Below, one piece after another: positions 12,838-25,329 of a DNA stretch of 64,000 nt. Every line of letters begins with the position of its first letter. The stretch's first letter is position 1. This stretch comes from Pratylenchus scribneri (lineage: Eukaryota; Nematoda; Chromadorea; Rhabditida; Pratylenchidae): positions 1,674,001 to 1,738,000 of the forward strand of contig JAQSEB010000033.1 in NCBI GenBank assembly GCA_030063045.1. Direction: 5' to 3'. The notes under the pieces were generated by a model. That model did not search any database. It saw only the letters and a list, made by a program, of their open reading frames with translations, and was not told where the DNA came from. Both the position numbers and the translations under genes were made by a program.

Positions 12838-14350
12838 ATGAAGAGCAACGAAAGACGAACAATGCAACCGGCCAAGAATGCACCTCAACAACGACCACAG
12901 CAACAGGTAAAAATCATGTATAAAACCATCCTACTTTTATTAATGCATCCCTTATTTTCAGCGCAATGCACGATACGAGGCAGACGCAGAACGAGCAGTA
13001 GCAAGGAGGGCTTCAGTGATGAACTTTCGGCAGCAACAAGGAGGAGATGCACCACAAACACGTCAGGCAAGATTCCAATTCCCTGCTCATCAACCAAATC
13101 AAAGCCGAGAAAGCATTGCACCAGCGGCCAACCAGAATCCAGTTCAACAGTGGTTCCACGTGTTCATCAAGCAAGGAGGCTGCAGGCGCGTCCGGCAACG
13201 ATTCGTCAACGACCTGTGCAACTACAAGGCAGATGGAGCAACTAAGGCCTTTGATGATGAGAACAACGCCGAATTCAACCGCTACTCGGATGTGCCACTG
13301 CTCGACAACACGCGGATAAAATTGCGTCAAGGCCCTGGAGGTAGTTTAACCAATTTGAATTTCATTCTATTAATTTTGTTTTTTTAGGAAGTGACTACAT
13401 CCATGCCTCGCTCGTCAAAGGAGCCGACTTCCCCATCATTTGCGCACAAGGGTATGGATTACAATTTTAATTTTTTCCCTAAACATCAAATTTTTAGACC
13501 AGTCGAAGAATCAGTCGAGCGTTTCTGGATCATGATCGTCGAGCAAAAGTGCAATGTGATCGTCCAACTCTGTCAAAATCAAGAAGATGGCAAAGAAAAG
13601 TGCTACGACTATATTCCCAAGAAGCAACGCAATTTTGGCAGTGTGAACGTCAGGATCAAAGAGGAGCCAAAGAAGATTACCGCCCTTCCGTCAGTACGCA
13701 GAACAGTCGTCGAAGCAACCTTCAAAGGCAGCACAGTTCAAGTAAGTGATTTTCAAAATATGAACCACCAAATATTTTATTTTCTATTATTTCAGGTGTG
13801 TCACTATTTGTACGATGGATGGCCCGACCATGATGTGCCGCTGTCGCCAAAGGATTTCCATCAATTGCGAACTATGGTGCATGAACAGGCCACAACGAAG
13901 CAGTGCCCTGTCGTGGTCCACTGCAGCGCCGGAATTGGTAAGTGACTGGGAAACATTCTCCATTAAATTCAATCTAAACCCCAATAATTTTCAGGTCGAA
14001 CTGGGACTTATGCCGCAATCGAAGTAGCAATCAAGCAAGTGATCAAAAACAACAAATGTGTGCAGATGGCCGACATTTTCTGTCATATCCGAAAGCAAAG
14101 GGCATTGGCAATACAAACCGATCTTCAGGTGGGTGATTTTTTGTATTTTAAAACAAATTTCTAATGTTTTAATTTTCAGTATCTCTTCCTGCACCGGGCC
14201 GTCGTGGATGCTGCCTTGAACGCTGGCCGATTGAGACAAGAGGACCGCACCGAAGTGGACAAGTTCCGGGAGGAGTACGGCACCCTGATCGTCAGAAAAC
14301 GCAAAGAACGCCGGGACATCATGGCAAAACGCAAGGAGAAGGCGCAATGA
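12838..14350 (+). CDS. Protein tyrosine phosphatase, receptor-less classical type
   Basis: ATG at 12838 (MKSNERRTMQPAKN...) is followed by about 7 exons with 40-60-nt introns. A basic, Gln-rich N-terminus of about 90 residues precedes the PTP domain. Its landmarks are NRYSDVPLLDNTRIKL (pTyr loop), a region ending FPIICAQG-P then SVERFWIMIVEQKCNVIVQLC, the WPD loop (DGWPDHDVP), the P-loop VHCSAGIGRTGTY with catalytic Cys and Arg, and the Q-loop RALAIQTDLQYLFLH. Everything needed for catalysis is intact. The tail is basic (VRKRKERRDIMAKRKEKAQ). Small intracellular PTPs of this kind are strongly expanded in nematodes. The gene is mirrored with the TTBK kinase through the inverted-repeat promoter, which suggests co-expression of a kinase and a phosphatase. 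Their residue specificities differ, so direct antagonism is not implied. Confidence 0.92.
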
Positions 14351-14923
14351 TGAATAAACAAAAAGAAAAAAAAGATGTCATTGAATCATATTGCATTGTT
14401 GTATATGTAATTTCCATTTCCATATTGTATTGTTGTATATGTAATTTCCATTTCCATATTGTATTGTATTGTATGTCTAATTTCTTTGTTTTTTTTTTCT
14501 GAATAAAGATATAAAATACAATTTTTTGTTGATTTATTGGTTTGAATATTAATGAGCAGATAGAATTTAGTCTTTAGTATGGGGGAGAAGAATTACCCAT
14601 TTAATTTCGAGAATACGATTCGATTTGTATTGTTGTTTATGTCTTCAATGAATAGAAGATATTAGCTCTTGAATGAATGGTTTGATACTTAATGGTTTTG
14701 GCCATTCAACTTTGAGAATAAAGAGGCCTTTCCATTTCTCCCCCTTTCCTTTACACCATTGACGTATTCACATTCCCATTCAATTCATTCATTTCCTCCT
14801 CAATTCAATTGAGCAATTTTCGCTCATCACAATTTTTAACCATTCCTTTCATTCCCATTACTTAGCAGTAGGTCATTAATTACTGCCACCAAATATTTTC
14901 CGTCTCATCTCGGAAAAATAAAA
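14351..14923. other. 3' UTR of the phosphatase gene and promoter of the Kunitz gene
   Basis: A 34-bp unit containing GTTGTATATGTAATTTCC is duplicated in tandem at about 14393-14466, just after the stop of the phosphatase. AATAAA occurs at 14504. The rest is AT-rich with no gene seen. Confidence 0.6.
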
Positions 14924-15777
14924 ATGTGCAAGTGCAATTCTCCATTTCCATTCCATTTTTGGCCCCTATTTATTTGTCTGATTTTGTCTTCCACATTTGC
15001 TGCCCAAGAACCGAAGGATCAAACAGATCCTGACAATCCTCGTTAGTTTATTATTTATTAATTGTTCAATGATTTTTATAAATTCAGGCTGTTCTGAACC
15101 TCGAGATAAAGGCGCACCCTGTCCACATGAAGGGACCGCTCCTTCCAAACAATTTTACTACAATTCACAAATGGGAGTTTGCCAGCCATTCCTTTTCAAA
15201 GGCTGCGAAGGAAATTCCAATCGATTCGATAGTGCCAATGAATGCAGCAAAGCTTGTGCCAGTTCTGCCAAGCAGGACAGCTGGGTACTCGGTGATTTAA
15301 AATTCATTAGAATAATAATTATTGCCCATTTTCCTAATAGCCGATCGATGCAATGCAAAACATTTGATTCCCGATGGACACTACATTGAATGTCGTGGAC
15401 AAGCATGCCCTGAAGAGCATGACTGCCGCCAAGGAGTATGTTGCCCAACAAAAGGTTACTCCCCCATCTTAACATTTTTAAATCCATTCAACATTTAAGC
15501 CCATGTCTGCTCTCTTCGAGATGACACTGGCACATTTGCTGAAGGTGTGCCCGATAAACCACGGTGCACAATTCTTTCTTAACCATCCAAAATTACCATA
15601 TAGTTTTTCAGATTTGCATGGAACGCAGAAATCAAGTCTTGTTGGCGATTTTCCTACTACGGGGCCAAAGGAAACTACAACAATTTCCCAAACTTCCATG
15701 ATTGTATGGCATTTTGTGGAGGGACTGGACAAGGAGCGAATACCAATGATGAGAGAAAGCAAAATGGAACTAACTAA
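14924..15777 (+). CDS. Secreted two-Kunitz protein with a central Cys-rich module
   Basis: The signal peptide is MCKCNSPFPFHFWPLFICLI followed by LSSTFAAQ. After an intron comes Kunitz domain 1, with all six Cys (CSEPRDKGAPC...FYYNSQMGVCQPFLFKGCEGN...ECSKAC). Next is a short Cys module (CNAKHLIPDG...CRGQACPEEHDCRQGVCCPTK) of the EB/lustrin type. The second Kunitz-like domain keeps only four Cys (CSLRDDTGTF...SCWRFSYYGAKGNYNNF...DCMAFC). Cys 2 and Cys 4 of the canonical pattern are missing, so the 14-38 type disulfide is lost. The final residues are NDERKQNGTN. Kunitz domains are usually serine protease inhibitors or structural modules. Domain 1 has RDKGAPCPHEG at the reactive loop, so inhibitory activity is uncertain. 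A related gene lies at 25.3-25.7 kb on the other strand. Confidence 0.88.
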
Positions 15778-15956
15778 TTAAAAATACATTCATATTCATG
15801 AATATTGTCAATAAATAGTGTTAATTCTTTTATTTCACATTAAAAAATAATAGAGTGGAAAATTCAAAAAGAGGGAAAATAATGAAGAAAAGAAAGCTTT
15901 GAAGGAAAAGGAATGGACGTGAAATAATTGGGAAATAAAATGCAAATTAATGTTAA

Positions 15957-18900
15957 TTAATTGTTGGCTGATTTCTTCCGGCGTGCAATCGGAGATGGCA
16001 GCGGTCCATTCAATTCCATCTCTTCAAATGGCAAGGGTTGTTGTCGTTCATCATTATGATCCCTTAAAATAAAATAGTTAGGTATAAAAATGTTTGTGAT
16101 GAAAGATGAACTGACCTGAACCATTGGGATAATTTGCCAAAATTCCTTTGCATCCAGCGCATGTTCGTCTGTAGCACTTCCAGCCTTTGTTTGAATACAT
16201 CCAAATTTCTGTTTAATAAAATATTTTAATAAATTTTGTTCCATTCTTCCAACCTTGTTGTTCTCTGATTATCCCTCAGAAATTGTTGCACTTGATCAAT
16301 GACTCGCTGCGATTTGCCCACAATCGATGAGGATATGATCGACCGAAGCAGGGTTTGCTGATCCTTGAAACTAAATAAGGAAATAAGTTGATGAAAGAAT
16401 TTGCCCCATTATTTTGCTTACTCTTCATAAATTTGTTCCCAATGGTCGATGAAAAAGTCGAGGATAATCTTTTTGCCTATTATCCGACTGCCGACATGGG
16501 TGAACACCGAGGGCTTGTCCTGAAATCGAATCACCGTGCTGTGGACGTCGCTTGCCATTGCCAGCAATCTAAAAGAGAGAGTGAATTATATCAAATAATC
16601 AATAATGAATAATTTATTCTTCCCGTTACTTACTTTTTGAGGGTGTATGTGTCACGGGAACAGGCCAATGCCACCAGCAGCCTTTCTTTTTCCACCTGGA
16701 CTGTTTCACGTCGGAACAGTGCCAGCACCAAGTCCCAATCCTCCTCCGTCCCATAATGCACTCCCTCGCAATATGCCAATGTCCGAAATGGAACCGGCAC
16801 TTTTGAGCATTGACTGGCCATTTGCCATCTTCTCTCCGTTCCATTGCCCGGTGCGGATGGCTGACATCGATGCACAAATTGTTGCTTATAAATGTCCAAA
16901 ATTGCTGAAATGCATCGGAGATCGCATAATGTGCACATTCGCTGGACAATCCGCTGACGAAGCAAACTAAAAAAATTCATTTATAAATAATTTTGAATAG
17001 ATGATGATTACTCCTTGAAGAAATGCTTTTCCTCATCGCCCATTTCCCATTCATTAATTTTGTCCAATTCTTGCTCGAATAATGCACCAATGATGGATTT
17101 TATGTAGGCCTGAATAGAAAGATGAATACCCAAAATAATGATTTAATAATTAACCAACCCGCATATCCTCTGCTTCCGGTTCATCTTCAAAATAATTTTG
17201 GATTGTGGTAAAGCCGGTCAATGCCATCTCCCATGGTGGATATTCTTTCTCGGCCGCCAAATAACGCGTCAAATTCAATGCTGCCTAAATTTGAAAATTA
17301 TTCAAAATATTTTCATTATTTTTTACTTCATATGGAACATAGCCGCCCTCTGCCAGTGTAAATGTGTCGTCGATTATTCGAACCCGACTCGCCATTGAAA
17401 GTTTCTATAAATTGAATATTCCATTATAATAAAATAATTGAACCAACCAAATGGTCCCGGAGCAACAATTGTCGAATTCGTTCCAACTCTTCCGGCCCAT
17501 ATTGCACTCGATAGAATCCTTGGGAACGACTGTTCAGCACCAAAACATCCTCCGGTGCTGTGGCCGTCAAATTGCAATCCAGCCGAAGCCATTTCATCGT
17601 TTTCTCCGTTCCATTTTGACTCCACCAAATTGGCACATCCCAACTTGGATTTGGATTTTCTTCTACCTTTTTGGCCCCACCAATGCTGCTGCCATTTCCA
17701 TTGCTGTTCAATGTTTGCTGTGGTTGATTCCGATGCCGAAGGTCTCTTCCAATCAATTTTGTTGAATTGCCGCCGCCGCCATGGTCCAAACGGAATCGTT
17801 GTTGGGAAAGAGAAACTTTGTTTGGTGAGATTCGATTCATCTGTAAGTGTTCAGCAAAATTAATTTTCCATAAATTTTTCATTTCAACCTGTACAACTGG
17901 ATAGCCCGTTTGTTCGGTCCAATGTTTTGCGAATTGTTTCACACTGAATGGCGCCCCATCGGCATCCCGCAATTCACTGGGCACCGCCTCGGTCAGCGCA
18001 TCCCAGAGGTCGGAATGTTCAGCGTTGCGATATTTGAAACGATTCAAATAAATCTGCCAAAATTATTCAAATAAAATTCAAATCCAAATAATTTAACTTA
18101 CATTTAAACCCTTTTTGAATGCCTGTTCCCCCATGACCGCCCGAATCATCCGAAGCACACTTGCCCCCTTGCTGTAGGTGATTGAGTCGAATGCTTCACT
18201 GACATCCTCGGCTTTGCGAATTTCGAAGAAAAGTGGATGGGATGTTGCCCGTGAGTCGCGATCAAAGGCCGAATCCAGCGCCTCGACCAGGAAATAGTCC
18301 TGCATTCGGAATTGGCCATCGCTGATTGCATCCGTGCCCAAATATTCCTAAAAAATGCAATTAAAATAATCTCAAATATTGGAAAAACCATAAGTGTAGC
18401 GAATCCTTCGTTCAGCCACAAATCACTCCACCATCGCATTGTAACCAAATTTCCAAACCATTGATGGGCCAATTCATGTGAAACCACCGAGGCAACCGCC
18501 ATTTTCTGTTGGGCCGTGTACAATTCGGGGCTGTAGAGCAAATATTTCTCTCGATAAGTAATCTATAAATTATAAATAAATAAATGAATGGACAAATTTA
18601 AAATCAAAACCAACCAATCCCCAATTTTCCATCGCGCCGGCCGCAAAATCTGGGAATGCCATCATGTCCTGCTTTGGCAATGGAAATTCGATGCCATAAT
18701 ATTCCTCGTAGAATTCCAGGACTCGAATGCCGGCTTGCAATGCATAGGAAGTCAAATTGATTGCATCTTGTCGGGACCAAATACGGAACTGAAAATAATC
18801 AATAATTAATTTAAAATATTGATTTGTTCTCACCCGAGTGCCTCGTTTTGTGTGCCCTTCGACATATTCAAAATCGGAAACGACCAGCGCCAGCAAATAT

Positions 18901-21900
18901 GAGGACATTGGCAATGTTTCGTCAAAATCAGTCCGTAGCCAGTCTTCTTCATCCCTAAAAAACAAAAATAAATATTCCAATTTATTTGAATATTTTACGT
19001 CTGTATGCCCTCATTCAACTCTTTAGCATTGCTCACTGCTTTAGACCCAATTGGATGGATTACACTTAGCCGATAAATTGCCTTGAATTGAGGTTCATCA
19101 AAGCAAGGGACCTGCAAAATTAAAGCATATTAAAAATGCCTCCAATTTCATGCAACCAACCATTCTTCGCGCATCCGTTGGCTCCATTTGGGTGACTGCC
19201 GCACATTTTTGTTCCCCTGAGAGAGTGGTGTAGGAAGTCAGGTAGAGGCCAGATAATTTGGAGGCAATTGGCCCAGAATAGGGAATCTTTAAATTTAATA
19301 AATTTAATTAAAATTTGTGTGCAAATTGCCTGGAAAATGAATTGTTCTTCCGGCTCCAGCTGAGCATCCAAATCGAAGAACACTTTCTCTCTTGGTTCAT
19401 CCACTCGAATTCCAATCACTTTTGGCATTGGTCCCCCCCCATCGTCCACTTTGCTCAATTTGTATTTGCTCAAATTCTTCAGGTCAAATTGCAATTTCAG
19501 TGCATTCAATTCAATCCGCCGGGTGCTCCGATCGACGCGAATTTTCACCAATAAATTGCCTTGGAAGCTCAAATTTCTTTCCGCTGGAATTTGTGCCCCA
19601 AAGCCGGGAACATTGACACGTAAACTCAAATTGTACCAAATTGGGCATAACTTAAAAAATAATCAAAATAAATTAATTCATTTTTAATTCTTACCTCTCC
19701 GGATAATCGCAATTCTTCGGCACCCGGTTCTTCGGTCTGTTTATGGCCATTCTCGTCAATTTCTTCAAATTCTTCACTGCTATTATTTTCCGTTGATTCT
19801 GATGATTCATTTGTTCTTCCTGATGATGGGGCAATCACAGATTTGCCGGGTTTTCGATGACGAATGCTAAAAAAAATTAAATGGGCATTTATTTCAAATC
19901 CCTTACAATTCAATTCCGTCTCTTTCCTGTCCATTTTGAATTCGTCCAACCAATTTGGCCATTTCCGGTCCATGTGCATCGGATTGGGCCAATTCCGCGC
20001 GGATTGCATCTTTTGTGAGCAGAAACGTGGCAAGAATGGCGCCAAGGAGAAGGGTGATGAAAATGAGCAGTGCCAACAAAGCCTGGGCCCTCGAAAGGGT
20101 TAAAGCCGTTTTTGAGGCCGACGATGGGCATGAATGGGAATGGCGAGGCCTTTGTTTGTTTGAGGCTGATGGGATGGAAGAGACGGATGAAGAAACTGGC
20201 ATTCCTTTGGAATTGTTGAGCTGCTGGTTTTGTTGATGAATTTGATGGTATGAAGGGGGCGGCGGGCCGTTTTGTTGCTGAAAATTGTTGGAAATTATTA
20301 TTAAATTAAATATTAAAATTAATAAATTTTTTTATTATTTTTCCCTTCATTTATTAGCCATTATAAAATTGGACAATTAATTGAGTAAATGGTCAAAATG
20401 GGTGGGGGGGGGGGGGTATATGAAAATAATAGGAAGATGAATGAATGATGTGATAATGGCGGAAATACGAGCACATTTTTGATTGTGATGATTTAGGAGG
20501 GGGAACAAGGAAGCAAAAAAAAACCCAGCCGGTCCCGGTCAATTCCTTAGCATTTGGCCCAAAGTCGAAGAACATCCTGTTTTTTCCGTTGCTCTTCAAT
20601 TCATTCATTTGGGTGGCCATCCACCCATTTCCCTTTCCCTTCCTACTTTTTTGCGGTTGCGTGATCCTCTCCCTTCCCATTCCTTTCCTTTAAATCTCGT
20701 CAAAATTTTATAGAGAAGAAAATGAAAAGGGAAATATTAATGTTGGCGCCCGTTTTGTCCACACAATTTTGTGAGGAGCAAAATTATGCGGGTCGTCGGC
20801 TATCCTATCCATCCAAGGGTGAAGGCGGTTAAAATTTAAAAGAACCATAAAGAAGGAATAGTTTTGGAGGAATTTGAGGAAGATGGGGTAGTGGAAGGGA
20901 TAATGCATTTTGGACAAAATGATGCCCCCAAGGGATGGTGGGAGGGGGCAAAGGAATTTTCTGCATTTTCCGCCCAATAGACTAATCCATATTGTCCCCA
21001 ATTTTCTACATTCTCCCCCTTCCATTTTAGTCCAAATTTGGAGAATGAAACTCAAATTTAGTCATCAAAATTAGATTGATCAAAAAGGGGGAGAAGGGAG
21101 CTTTTTTGCTGTGAATTTGTTTCAATTTTTAACAAAGGATTGAAGTGGGTGGGAATTAATTGATTGGAAAATGATTAATGAATAGATTGGATGATGACAT
21201 TTTAATTAATAATTTTTTTTGTGTGTTTCGAGACAATTTTGGAATTGGAGTCTCACATTTTTGATTAATTTATTAAGTTAATATGAAGGAAAGGTTTTGC
21301 AAAATTGTGGCTGTCTGTCAAACATTTTCCCTTTGCTAAAGGACCAATCCCACACTTATTTTTGCTTTTTTCCCGTTGAAAAAATAATTGTTCCCCTCTT
21401 TGAAAATGGCAAACCCCTTTAAAACAAGCCCTGTGCCACTTCTCGGGATGACAGGGAATTTTAAATGGAGAATTTCTTTCCTTTTAAATTCCTACAATTG
21501 TTTTGGCGGTTATTAAATATGTAAACAATTTTTTGATATTTTGTGATTTAAAAATAATGGCCAAGCCATAATCGCCGAATGAATTCCATTTTAACAAATA
21601 TAATCCCCATCTAAACGGACACAAACACAATGGAATATTTTTACCAAAATTGGATGAATTGGACAGGTCATAAAAATTTTAAACAAATTTTTTATTGCCT
21701 ATTTTTGGATTTTATTATATTTTTTAAATAAAAAAAACTAACCATATTTTTGTGATTTGCATCCAAGCCCATATCCCGAAGCGGAATTGAAGCTCTTCGT
21801 CGTTGTTTTTGTTCCTCTTGTCCGGCACTGCTGGGCAACAAATCCACTTGATGCAATTCAACTCCTTCCTCTTCGCCCTCCTCCGTCAATGAAAACGGTT

Positions 21901-23065
21901 CCTGGTCCTGCTGGGTGGTTTGCGAAAATGACAGGGAAGTGCTGGTTGGAGAGGATGCAGAGCTGCTGGAAGATGGGCGTTTGTTGTGATGGTGCACGGA
22001 GGAAGTGTCCGAAATTGTAGCGAAAGAGGAATTGGTATGGACCAGCAAGGAACCAAACTAAAAAAATGGAGGAAATTTAATGAATTGATGAGTGGGTGAT
22101 GTGTGATGGCCGTAAAGAAAACTAATTAATAATGTTAAGCCATTTTTATTTTTACCATCTTGTTGAAATTATAATATAAAAAAAGAGGACTTAAACTTAT
22201 AAAAAAACCGAAACCTAAAGTTTAGAGGTGAGGGCTGGGCATGCATTACGATTAAATCATGCGATCGACGCGACGATCCTCAAATGCTCAAATAAAAAAA
22301 AATCAATAATTGGATGAATTGTCATTCATATATGAAAAAGTATTTTTTAAGTACAGTAAACTTTGTAACCAAATTTGCTTTTTCTTATTAGTGTGCAACA
22401 TATTTGTATTGAACGGAGTTAAATGGAAATTACTCCATGGAAACTGACTCAATTTTGTTGATACGAAATAAAAAGAAGAGGGAAGAACTAAAAAAAGTAA
22501 GGATGGCTGATAAGTGAAGTGCGCGGACCCTATTCCAGAAACTGGACCGGAACTGCTGGACGGAACAAGTGAAATTTCCCAGTCCATCTATCTCCCCATT
22601 CTAATGATTAGTTGTACATTACATAATATAATGTCATTTGGATTTTTATTAGGTAGGTGGAATGAATGTTTAATGGATTTTGGCGCAATGGATTGGATGC
22701 GCATCATCCTTTTACTCTTTCCATTTTCGACAAAATTTTTGTCTGTCAATTTTGTGTCAATTCTCAATTCTATTCATTTTAACAATAGAATGTTTGTAAT
22801 TTTTGCAATAAAAGGTGATTAGGTGATTGGATTGACGGATAGAAATTAAAGGATTGGTGGATGGTGGATTCAACTAGTAGAATGATAAAGTATTCCCTTT
22901 GGCCAAACACAGATTGGTTTGTATAATACGGATAAATTTACTTACCCGCATTTTTTGTCGCCACAAAAGAACGATACGTCTTCGAATGCCAAAGGGCAAC
23001 AAGGCACTCTGCTTTACCTCAACAATGCCGCCATCAGCCCCGCAGGAAGATGTCGGATTTGACAT
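15957..23065 (-). CDS. Aminopeptidase N-like M1 zinc metalloprotease, type II membrane protein
   Basis: A long minus-strand gene of about 7.1 kb. ATG at 23065 ([17 protein letters not shown]...) is followed by an exon at about 22057-21744 and, after a 1.4-kb intron, an exon ending near 20291. Together these give an unusually long Ser- and Gln-rich cytosolic N-terminus. A transmembrane anchor follows ([20 protein letters not shown], near 20050), then an acidic Ser-rich stalk. The M1 domain shows GAMENWGL (18640-18660), the zinc site [10 protein letters not shown] with a downstream NEGFA glutamate (18400-18490), and [10 protein letters not shown]. The C-terminal ERAP1-like helical region extends to the stop at 15957. 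The enzyme should remove N-terminal amino acids from extracellular peptides. Active-site residues are intact. The two large introns (22.06-22.95 and 20.29-21.74 kb) hold only simple sequence, including a G run at about 20401-20416. Confidence 0.88.
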
Positions 23066-24355
23066 AAGCTAAATGGTGCCAAAAGATGATGATGAAGAAT
23101 TATGCCGAGGGGAATGAATCACTTCGAAAGTGTTGTTCTTTTGTTCTTTGCGAGAAAGTTACTAAAATTGATGGTTTCCGTTTCCGGTCAAAAATGAAAC
23201 ATGCTGGAGGGGAAGAACAATTTTTTGGAATAAAAATTGAAAGGTGTGGGAATTGACCTATCCACAGATATGACGGGATGGATGATGTTAGAAATAACAA
23301 GTCATTCCATTCATTCATTCATATCAGCAATACACCCTTGGGGGATTGGTATATGGAGGAATGGGCTATGGCCATAATGTCCGCGTGTAGAAATGGAGGA
23401 ATATCGATTCATTGCCGTGGCCAATGCCGCTGGCAAAATGCATAAAAGAGAATAAAATGTATGGAAGGAAGGAATGGCGGCGGTGGCATTCGACTTTGGA
23501 AGGCCGTTTAAAAAATTGAAGAGGAACGAACATTTCCAGCGGCGGAGTAAAAATTGTATGAAGGGGAATTAGAGTGAATTTGGGGATTATTGAAATGAAT
23601 ATTGAACGGAACGTATATAAATGGTGGTTGGAATTGGAACGGATGGAAACAATATTGAACATAAAACAGGGATTTGAATGAATTATTTGCAAAACTATAT
23701 TGGAAATGAAGAACGGGAACAATTAAATTTAATTCAATAAATTTATTCAATTATTTCCATAATCCAAGATGATTGATGCCTAAATCACTCATCAATATAT
23801 ATTCTCGACTTGAAAATTTCGTTGATGATTCCACCCAAAATTGTCATTCCCGGAATAATTTTGGCCAATTATCTATCAAAGGTGGAAGAAGATGCATTCT
23901 CGCTGGATTAAATCCTCCATCAATTCGGCCTATTTCCAAAATGAAAACAGTTTTGATCGACGGTTCATTTGAAGAGGATCAATGTCACATACAAAAGAAA
24001 TACAAAACAATTCGACCACTCATTCCCTCTCAATTCCTGAGGGCATATTCCCCACTTATTGTTGCCCTTCTCCTTGGACTTGAGCCCAATCCCTTCTTCC
24101 CGACATCTTTCATATTTGGCCAAAATAGAGGGTGTGGGGGAAGACGTGGATATTTGCGCAGCTTCTCCTCCTCCCTCCCTCGCCATTCCCTCATTCCCCA
24201 ATGCTCACCTTCCAATTCCTTTAATGGCCCATTCCTCCCCCTTTTGGGCATTTTATTTATCCCAAATATCCATTTTTTGCTTCCCTCAAAAATCCATATA
24301 TTCAATTTCACTTCCCAAAAAATTCCCAAGAAATCTTCAAATTATCCCGCAAAAA
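23066..24355. other. Intergenic region upstream of aminopeptidase and surface-protein genes
   Basis: This is a divergent promoter region of about 1.3 kb. A 215-codon open frame (23773-24420) crosses into the next gene's exon in another frame. It has no recognisable domain and no intron structure, so I treat it as chance. CATT repeats occur near 23305-23320. Confidence 0.5.
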
Positions 24356-25202
24356 ATGTTGTCTTTGGAATTTGTCGGTTTGATTTTGTTGTTCGCCATC
24401 ATTCCGTTTGGCCAAAATGAGGATTTGAATGCCACAAATGGAACTTTGGCCATCAATGGCCCTCCGGCGGTCGAACAAGCAACGAGTAAGGAACATGGAC
24501 ACAATTTTGGAATGCCAATATATTTTCTAAAATGACTAACATTAAACCCCATTATTGGACACCGCATAACAAAAAGGGATATCCCAAAACCTTTTGCCAT
24601 TTTCATACCGAAAAGGGACATTCCCATTCCCAATACCCCTTTTATATGGAAATATTCTCTCCAAGGTTCTTCACCGCCTCCATCAGTCCCTGCTGGCCCT
24701 CTTGAACGTCTTGGCGAATTTGCCAAATCCCTTTCGCCCTTTCCGTTGAACGCTTCGGCACCGGCACCTCCGATGGATGGAAATTTCACAAGTACCAGTC
24801 CTGGGGCAAATGGGGCCAATGAAATGACCACAAATGCAACTGGAGGTGAATGGATAGGGGATGGGATTTGGGCACATTTTCCATTAATCCAATATAAAAT
24901 CCACTAATTTCCCTCCTCTTTTTGTAGCTTTCACTCCATACAATGTGACCATTTCGCCGTTGGAAATGCCGCCAACCGCCTCCACCAATTTGCCGCCAGC
25001 CGTTCCCGTGGCCGATCCAATTGATGGAGGCCAATCTCCTCTGCCTTTGGTGAACGCGACCACCTCCACCACAACCACCAGCCAGCCTCCACAACCGCCA
25101 CCGCAACCTGCCTCCGCCCCAACATTCAACAACAATTTATGGGCATCAATGACATTTGTCCCAGTTTTTTTGATGCTTCTCATTGGTTCGATGATGATTT
25201 GA
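24356..25202 (+). CDS. Small mucin-like secreted or GPI-anchored surface protein
   Basis: ATG at 24356 begins a signal peptide, MLSLEFVGLILLFAIIPFGQ, followed by NEDLNATNGT with N-glycosylation sequons. Three exons join in frame. The introns are about 24486-24663 (acceptor TCTCCAAG) and 24844-24927 (acceptor TTTTGTAG). The mature region is Pro/Thr/Ala/Asn-rich (for example TTSTTTTSQPPQPPPQ). The C-terminus is hydrophobic with almost no cytosolic tail (VPVFLMLLIGSMMI then stop). This fits a GPI-anchor signal or a short anchor. No family is recognised. It is convergent with a Kunitz-like gene whose stop lies 128 bp downstream. Confidence 0.65.
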
Positions 25203-25329
25203 GGAGGAAGAATGCTTCCATTTTGATTTTGTGCCTTTCCATATTCATTGTTTCGGTGGTTTTGTCCCCTCTTTTCCCTTATCTTTGCATTTTTATTCCA
25301 TTTTTGACGGATTAAATCTTTTATTGGGT

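Noticed and set aside
23773..24420. 215-codon open frame upstream of the mucin-like gene
   Set aside because: No domain, no intron structure, composition like the surrounding low-complexity DNA, and it runs in another frame through the first exon of the surface protein.
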